The notes below the pieces were generated by a model that was not told the DNA's origin, ran no database searches, and worked only from the letters and a program-made list of their open reading frames with translations. Shown one piece after another: positions 34,001-49,000 of a stretch of 64,000 bases of DNA; within the stretch, counting starts at the first letter, position 1; every line of letters begins with the position of its first letter. A program made the translations under genes and the position numbers. Source of the DNA: Toxorhynchites rutilus septentrionalis (lineage: Eukaryota > Arthropoda > Insecta > Diptera > Culicidae). Location of the stretch: NCBI RefSeq assembly GCF_029784135.1, contig NC_073746.1, positions 143,968,556-144,032,555 of the forward strand, given 5' to 3'.

Positions 34001-37000
34001 TTTCTGCCGAAGATGAAATGTTTTCTGCCAACGCTAGTTTGGGTGTAGTAATACAATTTTCCTATTGGTATAGCGCGACATTCGTCTGCACCACGCTGCG
34101 TCGCTTATATAAACAAATATGTTATCTTTAGCTAGTCTCTGACTGAACATCGCGGGAACAAAATGCATTTTTATTTTTGCTTATCTATGTGCTATGTGCT
34201 GTGTTCATAATTCTACCGCTCGGTTCTGCAAATTGATGGACTAATTTCACGCGTGGCGAAAGGTATTCAGATGCAGGTGTATATCTCACATACTGACAAT
34301 GACCTTCTGATATCAGTTCACAAAATCATTCGGATTCTATTTTATGCTCTAGGAATTTGTAATTTTAAATCTTTCTGCCGAATATTTTAATTATTTTTTT
34401 TAAGTTTGTATTAGTGTCAGTAGTCTTAATTTTAATTTTGAGCGCGATCTGTCATTTAGTTTGTTTACAGCTTGCAGCTCGGCGATTATCGATATGGATA
34501 ATAATATTGCTCGAAGATATTATGTGGAATTGTTGTGTTACAAACAAAATTTCTCTTGTGGAGAAACGTTGAGAATGTTTCTGAATACATTTGGTGACTC
34601 AATAACGTCAAAATACGGGTGTTTGAATGGCATATGGCATTTTCTTCAAAAATTCCATCGTAGTCGAGTGGCTGAAGACTTACTTGAAAGATTTTGATAC
34701 CACGTTCATACAACGCATAATTATTGTTACGTGCAGGGTTGCCATAATAAAATTTGTGTTTTCGACTTAAAAAAATCTTTTTATCTTAGTTCTTTTCCAG
34801 AAAATCTGTATGGATATCTGTATTTTATTTATAGGTCTAATTTTTAATCATAATTTGAGCTTTATTATCACTGTTTGGCATAGCTATTATTCGATGTTGA
34901 AAGTAACGACGTAGCGCTAGTAAGCATATACATTGTAGTAAAAACACATGAAGCATTGAGTTTTTACTACAATGAGGTGTAATGAAAGTTTAAACAGATG
35001 CATTTTTTCATGTTTGTTTGCATTGCGCGACGTAAATACTCTAACATATTCTAGAGCACACACAAAAATGTAAGGCTTGCAATGATAACATACTGGGTAA
35101 CTGCCAGTGAATGAAAACGTAGATTCGAGAAACTGTCAACGAATGAAAAGGGGACATTAAATTGGCCTGAAGCCACGTGCACAGGATAAGGACAGGTACT
35201 GATAGAATTTTTTAGGCTACATAAATTAATGTTCTCATTTATATTTATATTTTTTGAACTTTTATTGTTCAACCGTTTACCAATTCATTACAGCATTATT
35301 GTTTTGTGTGCTCTTATCCAACTCAATACCTGTTTCAACAGCTTCAACTCCAAAGAAGAATTTGTGGGTTATATAGATTCTAGATAGTGCTCCCGTGGCC
35401 GAGTGGTTAGCGTCATAACTAACATGCCGGGTGTTCGGGTTCGATTCCCGTTCTGGTCGGGGGAATTTTTCGTCAAAGAAATTTCCTCCGACTTGCACTG
35501 TGATCACGCGTATTCTAGAGCTTGCCACTCAGAATGCATTCAAGGCGTGTTATTTGGCATAGAAATCTCAACTAAGTACTAATAAAAATGACGCAAGTAA
35601 TACTACGTTGAGACGGGAAGTTCCTCTAGGAACGTTAGTGCCATTTAAGAAGAAGAAGAAGATAGATTCTAGATTCTCAAAATTTCCAAAGTCTTAGATT
35701 GCGTCCTTAGATTCGATGTATTGTTCTGGGCATATATTATCCATATATTATTAGAGAACTAAGACGATCTAAACGAAAATCTTGGGTAAATAACTGCGAA
35801 AGCATTGAAAGTACCCCAATCGTTGCAAGACTAAGTAAGACTCTTGCAAAAGACCACTCGAACGGGCTAGGTTCCCTCAAAAAGGACGACGGTTCGTTCA
35901 CAAAATCTCCCTCAGAAGTATTAGACTTACTGATGAAAACTCACTTCCCGGGATCTACATCGGTTCATTCTGATACCAGTCCTAACTACAACCGCGACAT
36001 GAAATGCTCTCGAAGGAATTCTCAAAGTGCAAAGGATGTCGCAAAGATAGTTGCTGGAATGGTTTTCACGAGGGCCAGAGTAGAAAGCGCGGTGAGATCC
36101 TTTCAACCGTACAAATCCGCAGGTGCAGATGGAATTTTTCCAGCCCTGATTCAAAAAGGAGAATCTAAGCTGATTCCATCTCTAATCGAGATTTTTAAGG
36201 CAAGTCTGATACTAGAGCACATTCCTTCCACATGGAGACTCGTTAAAGTGGTCTTCATTCCAAAAGCTGGGAAACGTGATAAATCACTCCCAAAATCATT
36301 CAGACCAATTAGTTTATCATCAATACTGCTGAAAACTATGGAAAAAGTATTATATGAATACATAAAGCCTGTATTCATGTCCAAATGCCCTTTATCTAAA
36401 TACCAGTTTGCCTATCAATCAGGCAAATCCACAGTCACAGCGTTACACACGCTTGTGACTAAAATTGAAAAATCTCTTTCGTCAAAAGAAACTGCATTAT
36501 GTGCGTTTCTTGATATCGAAGGGGCTTTCGACAATGCTTCCTATGTATCAATGGCACAGGCTATGAGAAGAAGACATTTCGATGACTGCATAGTCGAATG
36601 GATCAAAGGCATGCTCACAAATAGACAAATCACCTCGGAGCTGGGTGGGTCATCGACATCTGTGATTGCAACGAAAGGTTGCCCACAAGGAGGGGTTCTA
36701 TCACCTTTACTTTGGTCACTGGTGGTTGACGACCTTCTGATTAGTTTGGAGGCGAATGGTTTCGAAACCGTGGGTTTTGCTGATGATTTAGTCATAATGG
36801 TACGTGGCAAATTCGACGATGTGATATCGAGTAGGATGCAGATGGCCTTAAACCTTACACAATCATGGTGTATCAAAGAAGGTCTGAGCATAAATCCCTC
36901 AAAAACAACAATTGTTCCTTTCACCAAAAAGAAGAAACTGCATCTGCAGACTCTAAATCTTGGAGGAGAGGAAATAAAATTCAGCGTTTCAGTGAAATAT

Positions 37001-40000
37001 CTAGGCGTAATCCTAGATGCTAAACTAAACTGGAACGCACACTTAGATGCAATTATCAGTAAGGCCAACATTGCCCTATGGGCATGTTCTAAAATGATAG
37101 GTAGAACATGGGGCCTGAAACCAAAAATGGTTATGTGGGTCTATACAGCAATTGTGCGGCCTAGGATAACCTATGCCTCATTAGTATGGTGGCCAAAGAC
37201 TAAGGAGACTGTAGCTACAAAAAAGCTAAACAAACTCCAACGACTGGCATGCGTTGCTGTAACAGGAGCAATGCGAAGCACACCCTCAAAGGCATTGGAG
37301 GCTATCCTTCACTTGTTACCTTTGGGTCAACATGTTCAGCTGGAGGCCAATAGAAGCGCTCTAAAGCTAAAAAGATATAAAAAAAATATTAGACGGGGAC
37401 AAAACTGGTCATTTGAGCATCCTGAATCTCTTACCCGTTGGACCAACCTCAGAGATGAACAGCGATTGGATGGAGCCAAGGACCAATTATGACATTCCAT
37501 ACACAGTGATCGAACTTTCTCGTTCAGTATGGGATGAGGGTGGTCCCGATGTTCGTAATGGTTCAACCCTGTTCTATACCGATGGGTCGAAAATGGGTAA
37601 CAGAACAGGTGCTGGAGTGTATGGTCCCAGAATAAAAATTTCTGTAGCTATGGGGAACTGGCCAACAGTTTTCCAGGCAGAAGTAGCTGCAATAATAGAA
37701 TGTATAAATGTCTGCCTTAAAAGAAATTATAGACATGCTAACATTTGTATCTTCTCAGACAGTCAAGCAGCACTTAAAGCCCTCAATGCTTTCAAGTGCT
37801 ATTCAAAAATTGTCTGGGAATGCATTTGCCTTTTACGACAACTGTGTCAGAGAAGTTCGGTACAACTGTACCATTGCGGTATAGAGGGAAATGAACAAGC
37901 AGATGAACTCGCAAGACGCGGCTCAAGCTCACCCTTCACTGGTCCAGAACCATTCTGTGGAATTTCTGAATGTGTGTTGAAGAGTGAGCTGAAGAAATGG
38001 GAAGACCGGGAAGTAATGGCCAACTGGATGGCTGTACAACTCAACCAGTCAAAAAAATTTATCACGCCGAGTATTAAAATTACTCAACAATTGCTGAGTC
38101 TTAATAAGAAAGACTTCAGCACATTCACTGGTCTTATAACAGGACACTGTCCGAGTAAATACCATCTCAAAAACATAGGTTTAGTGCAAGATGATATTTG
38201 TCGCTTTTGTAATGCCGAAAGCGAAACCTCGGAACATTTGCTCTGCAAATGCGGAGCACTAACAAGACGCAGACTTCAACACCTCGATAAGGCTATTCTG
38301 GAGCCCAAGGAAGTTTGGTCTGTGTCGCCGATCAGGACTATAAATTTTATCAAACAGATTATTCCTGATTGGCACCTATCTCGCTATAGCTTTCAGTCTA
38401 CTTCTTCATCAATAAGCAGTAGATAAGATTGAAGCGTAGTACAAAAAATGGGGCATACCACAATAGTTCAAACTAATGGACGCAGTGGTTCACACCCAAC
38501 AAGGGAAAAAAATATATTATCCAAAGAACAAGATAAAGAGTTCTGGTTTCCCAGTTGATCTGCGTAAATTCAATAGCAAAACGAAGCTCAAAATAAGTAG
38601 AATAGAGTTGCTCATCGAGTCGTTCAAATAATTTGAAATTCGATTCGCTGCTTGGTTTCGTATTTAACATGAAAATTAACGAACAGGTTCAGTTCGTTGA
38701 ACCTTCGTAAACTGCGTTCCACGACGGATTCCAATGAGAGCAAGCTGGTTGCATATAAATTCAGAATATTCAATGATTTCAGCTACTACTTTTTGCTGAT
38801 TGGAGTAGGACTAAATGCAGCTTGATAGATCTATAGAATGTACCTTTCACCTGAAACTTGTTTTCATCAAAACATCAATAGCTAAAATTCTTAAGGTTCC
38901 CAGTTCGGTAGACTCACCAATTATGATAGCAAAGTTCGAATTTTCAATTTTCTCCAAAGGAATAGTTTTCAATGTTCGGATTGTTAGAATCCCTAACCTG
39001 GTTGGCTGCCTCATTTATGTAGACCGCAATGCCTGTTCGTAACATGGACTATACCGATTGTTCCGTGTTAAATAAACGCCTTGCAATCTGAACAAATGTT
39101 TGGAAAATTAGAAGTTCTCGGTGTAACGCCATTTAAAAACATAAACTATTGGCAATTTTATAATTATATATACAGTATAAGATTAATAAGGAGTGTTCAA
39201 ATCGATTGCAATATACATCGACATCTCGTAAACTTATCAAGAAATCTGTAATCTGTAATAAGCTCTCGAAATGAAGAATTTTCGTGAAGTGATCGGAAAA
39301 AAATTATTGAAATTCATTGAATAAAAATCATTGTTGTATAAAATTGGAACCTTTTCTTTAAAAATCTGTAAATTCTGTATGAAATCCCGAAAATGTGTAA
39401 TCTGTATCTACAGATTCTTGGTTTTAACAAGTCTGAAAAATCTGTATAAATACAGATTATTCGTGGGGCCCATTTTGACACCGTTGAAGACATAAAAACG
39501 AATTCACTGCATGAACTGAAGGAAATTCACGAATACAGCGGTAAAAAGGGTGACTGAACTGTTCGTTAGAAAAAGTGTATTGCTTCAGAAGGGGCCAGTT
39601 TTGAAGGCGATAATAATATAAGTTTGGACTTGACAGGAATAAATCGCCCCAGAAAACAGTGTCGTAGGCTAGAATAATTGTGGCGCGGAAAAAATCATGG
39701 GTATTATAAATTATTTTTTTCGTTTTCTTTTTTCTGAAATCTATTCTGATTCTGATTGAACTGATATTGGGGTGAAGTCCCCATTTAACAAGGGTAAGGA
39801 TTCGAGGTGGCCCAAGTTGCCAAGATGACGTGATTTGAGTCGACCGCCAACCCGCTGTCGGAAGCGACGGTCTCTCGCACGCAACTCTGTGTTCCACTGA
39901 TTGACCGGTTCATTAGAAACATAGGATACGTGCATTACGTTTGCCCGGTTAATTTTTCTTTTGAAATATATCATTTATTGCAATTCAAAACTATTGCACC

Positions 40001-43000
40001 ACGATCTGAACAAATTTCCGCAATTTTAGGAATTTTGGTTTGGTTTGGACTCTGCCAGTCTTTATAGGTATTTATGGCTACTGTGAATATTTATCAATCA
40101 TATGCAGTATAGAAAGGCTTATGCACAAAATAGGTATGCCATGGACGTAAACGTTTTTTCTCGGCTGTACTTTTTGTCGTTTGGCTGCTAACAACATAAT
40201 TTATATGAGTTATTGTCAGCTTCAAACTAAGGCCACTTACAGACATGGGCTCAGTTGGAAAGGAAATGTTCTAAATAAACCAAACATTCAAAAGCCTTAC
40301 AGTTTGTCAGCGATGAAATGTTAGCTGCATCAGATTTTTCGCGTCAAATTTATGCCGATTCTGTTCCTGAATGCTGGAGTGGATAACATTCTACAATATT
40401 TGATAAAGGGCTCACGTGTCAGACGTTGCATTGGCTCGAGTGTTTCCCATATTTTCCGATTAAAGATATTACATTCGGATTTACTGTATCAGTAACTGTT
40501 TAATTGTGAGATAATACTTGCCAACTTGTATGATTCGCACACCGTACCTCCGTGCAAAATTTGCTATTGTTGAGATATGCTTGATACACATGATATGTTA
40601 CAGTTTGTCGCTATCGAAACAACGTCGCAAAATCAATGTCTTCATCGGAATTGCAAATACACCGAATAGCGTTCGGGAGTAGCAATCCCTTTCCCGCATA
40701 CAAGTTTTGTTTCGTTATCCGAATAGTCAATAATGGTTCCGGCTACATTCACCGTCGATATGTTTAGGCTGGGAAGAAATATCATTACGATGCTCGCGAC
40801 TGTGCGATGTTACGAGTCCTCCAACGCGAGAGTTGCTGAAAGGATTATTTTCACTGCGGGAGTTACTGTGTATAGTGACATATCAGGATAGGCAAAATTT
40901 TGCCAAGTTCAAATGATCAAAGCTTTTTAATGAAAGAAATTAATTCAGATTGAGATTGAATTCATTTGCCATTCAAACAATTAAAACCATTCCCCTGGGG
41001 CACCCGGAACCTCCTACAGCGTGTAAAAAGTTAAATGGTTGTGTCCACTTGCAGCCATTTCTGTACTGCAATAGATTGTTAGGGACAGGGCTTGACAATT
41101 TTGAAACTTAAAGATGAAAATGACTTTTTTACTTCTTCCTTTCTCTTCAGCCAATTTCAATTTCGATTGTGTGTATCCACTACGCATACTGAAACATCGA
41201 TTCTTCAATTTAGTTTTCGTTCTGCTGTCGATTCCTTTGAATTAGATTGCAGACTATTTCACTTGACGATCGAAACTGCTCTATTCACTATCATTTGAGT
41301 GGGTTTTATCTCACCTCCAGTTTCACATGTGAAAGGACGATCAGTGCTTTCAATTGAAAGTTTCATTCGATTCCATTTCTCCAAACAGGATTCTCCTGGA
41401 CCGTCTTCCAAAAAAAAAAAATTGTAAGGGGTTGTGCCTAGGACACGCTCTCATTTTCGACGTAGAACTACGGAATTATATTATTCAATCCGCTTGTTTA
41501 TTACTCCGGATATTATTTTAGAATGCATCGAAATTTTTGAAATAACTTTTTAGTTATTTAGTTATTTTTACTACTTCAGTAGTAAAAATGGGTGGGTTAC
41601 GTCTATGATATAACCGCAAGGTTGACGTGGGACTACCGCTGCCCTTAGATGTTCAATATTTTTTTTATCCCATTTCTTTATTTATTTAGGTTCATTGATA
41701 TTTTAACTGTAACAGAGCTGGGTTTCAATCGTGTACATGTACATATTTATGGTTCTATAAATTGTAAATTACACAGTAGTAGCCATTTAGGCGTAAGTGT
41801 CTTAACAGTTGATATGATCATTGTTGTGTTATTTATAGTCCAAAAGCCCGTTGTGCAGAGCTTGTATATAGATAGAGAGAGGCCAGATTTCCGACATCGA
41901 ATCGATCTCCATCGCTGATGATTGTTGCGTGGACGTAGTTATTCTATAACAACACAAAGATGGTCAATTGAGGGCCCTGAGTTTGAACTCACGATTGATC
42001 GCTTACTAAGCGGACGTGCACCCAAGTGGCTACGATGTCCAATATTATTGCACAATATTTTGGATTGCTCAATAAAGTTGTTCATTCAGGGGCTTCAATA
42101 TTGCCCCTAAGCAAACAATAATATTCGTTTCAAGTAAATTTGATGACCGTCCTTTTACGTTTGATATGCTGCCTAGGACTACCAAAATATGTGAACGGAA
42201 GAATTGTCAAACGATCATTGTATTTTACATTTCCCTGTGAAATTATTGCATCTCTCATGTTTACGTAGTTCTCGAACCACGAAAGTTCATTCACCTCTAG
42301 TATCTGAAATGACGATTTCCCAGACTTCTCAGTTTAGAATTAATTTCCGGTCTGCACAAAGACTAGCGAGTACAAGTACATATACGAGGGCGGTCCGATA
42401 AGTACTTAGCCTCATCGTCCGATGGTGACAGTATCGCAAGAGAGATTACTTATCGTGTAGTACACTCTCGTAAACGGCTACTGTCAAAATTTCAGCCGAA
42501 TCGGACTCGTAGTTTTGTTTTTACCGTGTGTGGAAGCGGGCGTGTCCGCGGATATTAGAAAAATGGAAAAAATGGAAATTCCGCCGTCGCCACGGCCAAA
42601 TTGTTCGAATTGCACTACGAACTGCTGCTCCATCCACCGTATTCTTCAGATTTGGCCCCGGGCGACTTTTTTGTTGCCAAACTTGAAAAGTCACTCGCCG
42701 GGCAGAAATTTGAGTCGAATGAGGAGGTCTTCGCCGCCACGGAGGCTTACTTTGCAGACCTCGAGAAAACGTATTTTCTGATGGACTAAAGAAGTTGGAG
42801 CATTACTGGGTCAAGTGTATCGAGCTAAAAGGAGACTATGTTGAAAAATAAACCGCCACTTTTCCAATTTTTTTTTGTTTTTTTGTAGGCCAAGTACTTA
42901 TCGGACTGCCCTCGTATTTGCAATGCGGATTCCCCCAGGCATCTTTGTTTTGAAATCCATCTTAGAGAATCACAATTCGGTAGGAACAAGAATACCCCTG

Positions 43001-46000
43001 ACCTGCATGTATTGGCAAAGCGGTTTCCTGCAGGCACAATGATTTTGAAATCTATGTTAGGAAAGCACATTTCGGTATGAATAAAAATACCCCCTACTTG
43101 CATGTATTTGGAAAGCGGATTCCCCCAAGCACATTGATTTTTAAGTCCGTGTTAGGAAAACACAGTTCGGCGGGAACATAAATACCCCCAACTTGTATGT
43201 ATTTGCAAAGCGGATTACCCCAGACACATTGATTTTGAAGTCCGTGTTAGGGAAACACATTTTAGTGTGAATTAAAATTCTCCTACTTGCATGTATTTGC
43301 AAAGCGGATTCCCACAGGCACATTGATTTTGACGTCCGTATTAGAAAAACACAGCTCGGTGGGAACAAACATACCCCACGATTTGCATGTATATTTGCAA
43401 AGCGGATTTCCACAGGTACATCGATTTTGAAGTCTGTATTGCGGAAACCGTAAATTAGGCCAATCAAATTTGGACAACTAGAGCGTTTTGACATTTTACA
43501 GTTATTCAATTGTTCATTTGATGAAAAATAACATTTTATGATGTTTAGAGATCAGCGAATTGTAATATATAGCATATCAAACGAATCTTAGAGATTTTCC
43601 GACTCGATTGGTATTGGTAAATCATGAGAATTCGTTCACAGTGAACATAGTTATTTACGTTAACTTTATTACATAAAAACGTGAACTGTTTTCTGATTTG
43701 ACACCCTTCCTGAAAGACGTAGTTCTACGTCAAAAAAAGTGAAATTAAAAAGACATATGAGGGCATAATAGCCGTACGACCAGCGTCGACAACTGATTGC
43801 GCCTGCTGGCTACTGCACATTCTTCCACATCGTGAATACGGTTCGAGCTCCAACGAAATTTTCATTCGAAATAAGACACTTTCATTCGACATAAGAACCG
43901 AAAACACAGTTATTTATGAAAAATGAAAATCCAAAAGACTTTTTAAGTTAAACGGTTTCATTGTGATTAGGCATAATAATAATACAGATGATGTACTAAA
44001 AGCTGAAAAATAATTAGGTAAGAAGCAGTTAGCAGTTATTACAACCATTCCTTCAATAATCTAGGGCATACACACATAAAACAAATATCAAACTTTGTGG
44101 TGTGTCTGAATTTTCTTGTATTCCACTTTTGGTATTAACTGATACGAGAAGCTCATATATCTTATCAACCTGGCGTTAATTGTGATATTGTAATTAGTTC
44201 ATAGTTAGGATTCCTACGCCAAATAATTTTAGTTTTTAGGTGTATTACTTTCGGTTTCCAGTACCCTTTTTCAGTTGAGTCGTTCGGTTAATTATTGAAT
44301 AAGTTTTGAGCATTTTATACATATTCTGAAATCAATTGTAAGGGCTTTATTTTATGATTAGGAGTATTCTATGTTAATTCTTGGAGGCGATCTGGCGTAG
44401 TGGTAACATCCATGCCTCTCACGCTAAAGGTCACGAGTTCAATTCTCACTCCCGACATTCTTCCAAAAATGGAAGTAGAAGTGACGAACCAGCCAAATGA
44501 GTTGAAAGTCACTATAATACAGATAAAAAAATATGTTCATTCTTGTATTGTATGCTATGTGCAGGTAATTTTGGGCGCTTTGCTGTTAGCTATCGAGAGT
44601 ATCAACAACGATACAGCATTGCTACCGGGAAAAACGATCAAGTTAAAACCGGTGGATATCGGAGCACAAAAATCCCCCAAGGCGTATCCTATTATGTGAG
44701 TGGATTGTTGTGGTTTTCTCTATAACTTTTCGAAATAAAAATTTATTCATTATCCAACAGTAAGATGACGGAGATGCGAGACGATGGTATTGCAGCGTTC
44801 ATTGGACCGGATGAAACTTGCACGACCGAGGCTCTAGTGGCTTCCGCCTGGAACATCCCGATGATTTCATATGTGAGTACTCAATTGAAAAATTTTGGCT
44901 TGTGTTTTTATTTAAATTTTACTAAAACCATGAGGTGCTTCAGAAATGCACCGACGCCGCCGTTTCGGATAAAAATGTCTACAGTAGCTTCGCCCGAACA
45001 TTGCCTCCTGCTACTAAAGTTTCCAAAAGTGTCGTATCCTTGATGATCGCAAACAATTGGCACTGCTTTTCCATAGTTGCGGGAAAACATCCGGCGTGGA
45101 GTATGGAAATTGCGCATGCAATCAAGGTACGTATTCATCGAGTGTTTCCGGTTAGAAAACCATACTTTTGCTTTGCAGGTTCAAGCTGAAAGTAATAACC
45201 TAACGGTGAATAACTATAAGGAATATTCTGATTACATTCCGTCAAAAATACAGAAACTGCAAAATATAGTGGATGAAACGTATCGAACGACAAGAAGTGA
45301 GTGTTTCTGTATATTGTACGGGAAAATAATCATTTATGATTATTCTCATTTAAAGTATACATTTTTATTGGAGAATACATTGAAATGGTGGATTTTGTGC
45401 GATGTATGCAAAACAAAAAGCTCCTGAGTAGTGGCGACTATATTGTCATATCGATCGATGATGAAATCTACGATCCGACAACTAAACGTAACATCTATCA
45501 AGGTGGGACAAACTGTGAACGATTGTATTCAATTTACAGTGATTACATTTCTAGAGTACTCCGATTTCTATCAAAGATACATCGGTAATTCAAAGGATAA
45601 ATTTCTTACTCGCAAGCGGTACAGTTTCAAGGATATTCAAGAACGTTTGCAGGAAGCGTTCCTATCTGTACTCAGGATTTCGCCACTTTTTCCAATGAAT
45701 CCGGAGTATAGGTAAAGCTACATGTTAACAACTACACTATTGTCTCATCGAGTGAATTCTCTCTGATAGGTTATTTCGCCAGCAAATCAAAGAATATGCA
45801 CAGCATCCACCCTTTAAAGTTCCTCTTCCATCTAATGCGAAAATTTTGCAAGAGATACAGGTATGTCCACAACAAAGCTTTGTTGCCATGAAGTCGTCAA
45901 ATCATTGAATGCATTCATTGTTTCAATGCTGTGGATCTTTTATGACCAAAAAAGGGGATGAATAGTTACAACGTCTTCATGTCAATCTATCACAGGTACC

Positions 46001-49000
46001 AATTTACGCTGCTCATCTGTACGATGCCCTGTTCATCTACGCTCGAGCTGCCACCGAAGTGATCCAGGAAGGAGGTGATTTTCATGACGGGAGACAAATT
46101 ATGCGTCATATATTCAACCGTTCGTACCATTCGATACAAGGATTTGATGTTAGTTTTTTACTTCTTGCTACTGGTGGTGCAAATTTAATCCCAGTGTTAT
46201 CACTTTCTCCATGTCACCGCGCCAGGTTTACATAGATGAGAACGGAGACGCGGAAGGCAATTTTTCAGTCATCGCTCTGCAGAAAGATGAAAAAGTGAAT
46301 AACTCCCTCAACAAGTCAATGCAACCAGTGGGAATGTTCGTTTACAGCAGCAACAGCAATACTCTACCCGAGTTTAGATACATGAGCTCGTTGCGGCCCA
46401 TCATGTGGGTGAAGGGACGCCCACCGTTAGCCGAACCTCCATGTGGCTTTCACAGAGAAAAGTGTCCGCCGAAGTCTCGTGACTGGCGATACATCACGGG
46501 AATTGTGGTGGCCACCCTGTCCATCACCATATTTGCCGTTATACTCTTCAAGTAGTATTGAATCTAAGATAGTGAATGATGGATTGCGTAATGAATCAGT
46601 GGTCGATTTTCTTCTAGACACTACAGGTACGAGCAGACCCTTGCATGTCTCCTGTGGAAGGTGGAGATGAAAGATGTCACCATCATCAGCACACCGGATA
46701 CTTCTTGTTACATTGATTCGAAGAAAAAATTGGTATGAATTTGGTAGCATTTCCCGGCGAAGTCTTCGTTCACAAATGTGTTATATTTGTTATATTTATC
46801 GGAAATTAGGTTTCAGAAAATTAAGTTTGCTAATGTACAATTGGAACACTAAATGAGCTGAAAAGTTTTCAGTATTTACAATGAAATGTATTTTTGCCAT
46901 TTTACATTTATTCTACATTTCTCACAATTCATTTCAACACTTATGTACCTTTCCTGTACATTGCTGCCATGCGATAATGAATATTGCTTGAAGCACATGT
47001 AAATACTCATACGAGATATTCTCCACACGACACGCAACTAAAAACGCTTATGATGTCAGCATTCTCATTTGTTTCTGGTGTTGTCACATCTTTTGGTCTT
47101 GCAGAGCGTTCATCATCAATATTCATCAAAACACGTTTGAATTCATCAACCAAATAAAATGAACAGTTTCACACGATAGTGAATACTCACTTAAAGGGGG
47201 ACCCCGGTCCGGAAGATCGAAAAAATCGAATTTTGGTTTTCGCATATATTGGAAGATTATGCCCTCAGAAATGTTGTCCTAAAGAGGATTTTTTCGATAT
47301 TTGATTTCGTTGGAAAGTTACAGCCAAAGTATGAAGTCACCTCAAGCGATATAGTATTGCTGAAGGAATTTTTAAGCGCGTTATTCTCGAAATCATGTTT
47401 ATTCAACTAATGATTTCGATATCTTAGGATGTACTCGATCGATTTGACTGAAATTTTTCATCAGCATGTAAAAATGAACTATCTAAACTGTTACATAGTC
47501 GTTTTTTGATGATGATAATTAATCTCGATTTTTATGAGCTTTTAAACAACGATTTTTAATGAAAACTAACTCCTTTTAAACGAAAATGGCTGCCATTTTG
47601 GTAATTTATCGAATTTATAAAAAACACTATGTTATAGGTATTGTCCCAAATTTTCAAAATATTTATTAGAATTCGTTCTGCGACACCCCTTTGCTTCAGA
47701 TCCGATACCACAAACATTCTGATAAGCCTTTCAAATGTTAATAACGAGTTTGTAATTTATTCATTCTTCGTAAAATATAGAACAGATATATTTGAATTGT
47801 TTGTAGAATACAAACAACGTGTCAGATCGGCTTGAAGTTATAGATGAACGAGCGGAACTCAAATTATAGATGATTTGAACGGGACTCAAATGAGCCATGG
47901 TTCTGAAATAAACTTTCATATATTTATTTTGGCTTAACGTCTTTACAACATGGTCTGATTCACAATGTTCCTTCAATTAACTCGGTTCGTGACTATCTCT
48001 CTCCAATTCCGCGAGCAACCCATGCTCATCAAGTCCTGGTCCACTTGATCTAACCACCTTGCTAGCTGCGCTCCTTCACTCGAATAAACTACGGTTCATA
48101 AATTAATCACGTCTCTCAATTGAATTACGATTCTTGAATAAGTCCCGGCTCTCGAATACACGCTCACTTGATTCACGAATCAAAAACAATGACTGAACTC
48201 GAGTCTATGTTACTCGCAATTGAAACATTTGCCATATTCATTCCTACTCATGAGCCAAAAACAGTGAGTGAACTCGAAGCTACGTCACTCGGGTGAATAA
48301 TTGTGTAAGGTAAATGATGTTGGTTTGTGCAGTCGAAAATGTGATCATGGTTTGTCCACTTTTTGTATTTTCTAATTCAGCGCACCTGTGTCAAATCAGG
48401 TATTCAAACGTTTCAAAAAATATAAATAAAATTTTCTTTTTCATTATTTACAGTAGTTTCATAGGATTTTTACGGATTCACATGTTTTAAAGGTTTATAA
48501 AATCCACCTTCTATTCTACCAGATGATTATTTGGTACGTATTCAGACCTTTTCTGGATTGTAACACTTACAAATATTGTAAACATCATGCTTGCACCATT
48601 TGTATCAGATTTATAGATCTAAATCATGTAAATAATGGATCTCTATGATCTCTGATCATGGTTTGTCCGACTCGCTGATGTAGGTTTGTCCACATGGTTA
48701 CTATGGAAACCGCTTGGCACGTTAGAGTTTGTTTGTTTTGTTTTGTTGTCCATCGCGCGAAGCAGAATTAAAATTTCTCTGTGTTGAGTGCTGTTCACCT
48801 TGAAAACGCTCAAGAAACGGCAATATTCTGAAGGAAGGCTAAATTATGAATGGATCAATATGATGAAACTGAAGCAATAAGAAATGCAACAACTACTCGA
48901 AAATTTGATTTTTGTCATTCAAAAATGGCGATTTTAAAAACCGGACAAACCATGGTGATCTTCAAAACCGGACAAACCATGATCTTTTTTTCGGACAAAC

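Noticed and set aside
34494..34697. Helix-turn-helix gene
   Set aside because: The resemblance to mariner or DUF4817 N-termini is too faint and there are no flanking TIRs or catalytic part.
42515..42789. Host gene of 88 residues
   Set aside because: Frames here are the fused ends of a mariner transposase inside perfect TIRs.
45540..45554. Alternative acceptor for cyclase exon 7 at 45539
   Set aside because: It is in frame (adds VITFL) but would leave a 37-bp intron, below the size of all other introns in the gene; kept only as a possibility.
47196..47640. MITE beginning ggggaccccggtcc
   Set aside because: Only one end was visible and no inverted partner or target duplication could be found.
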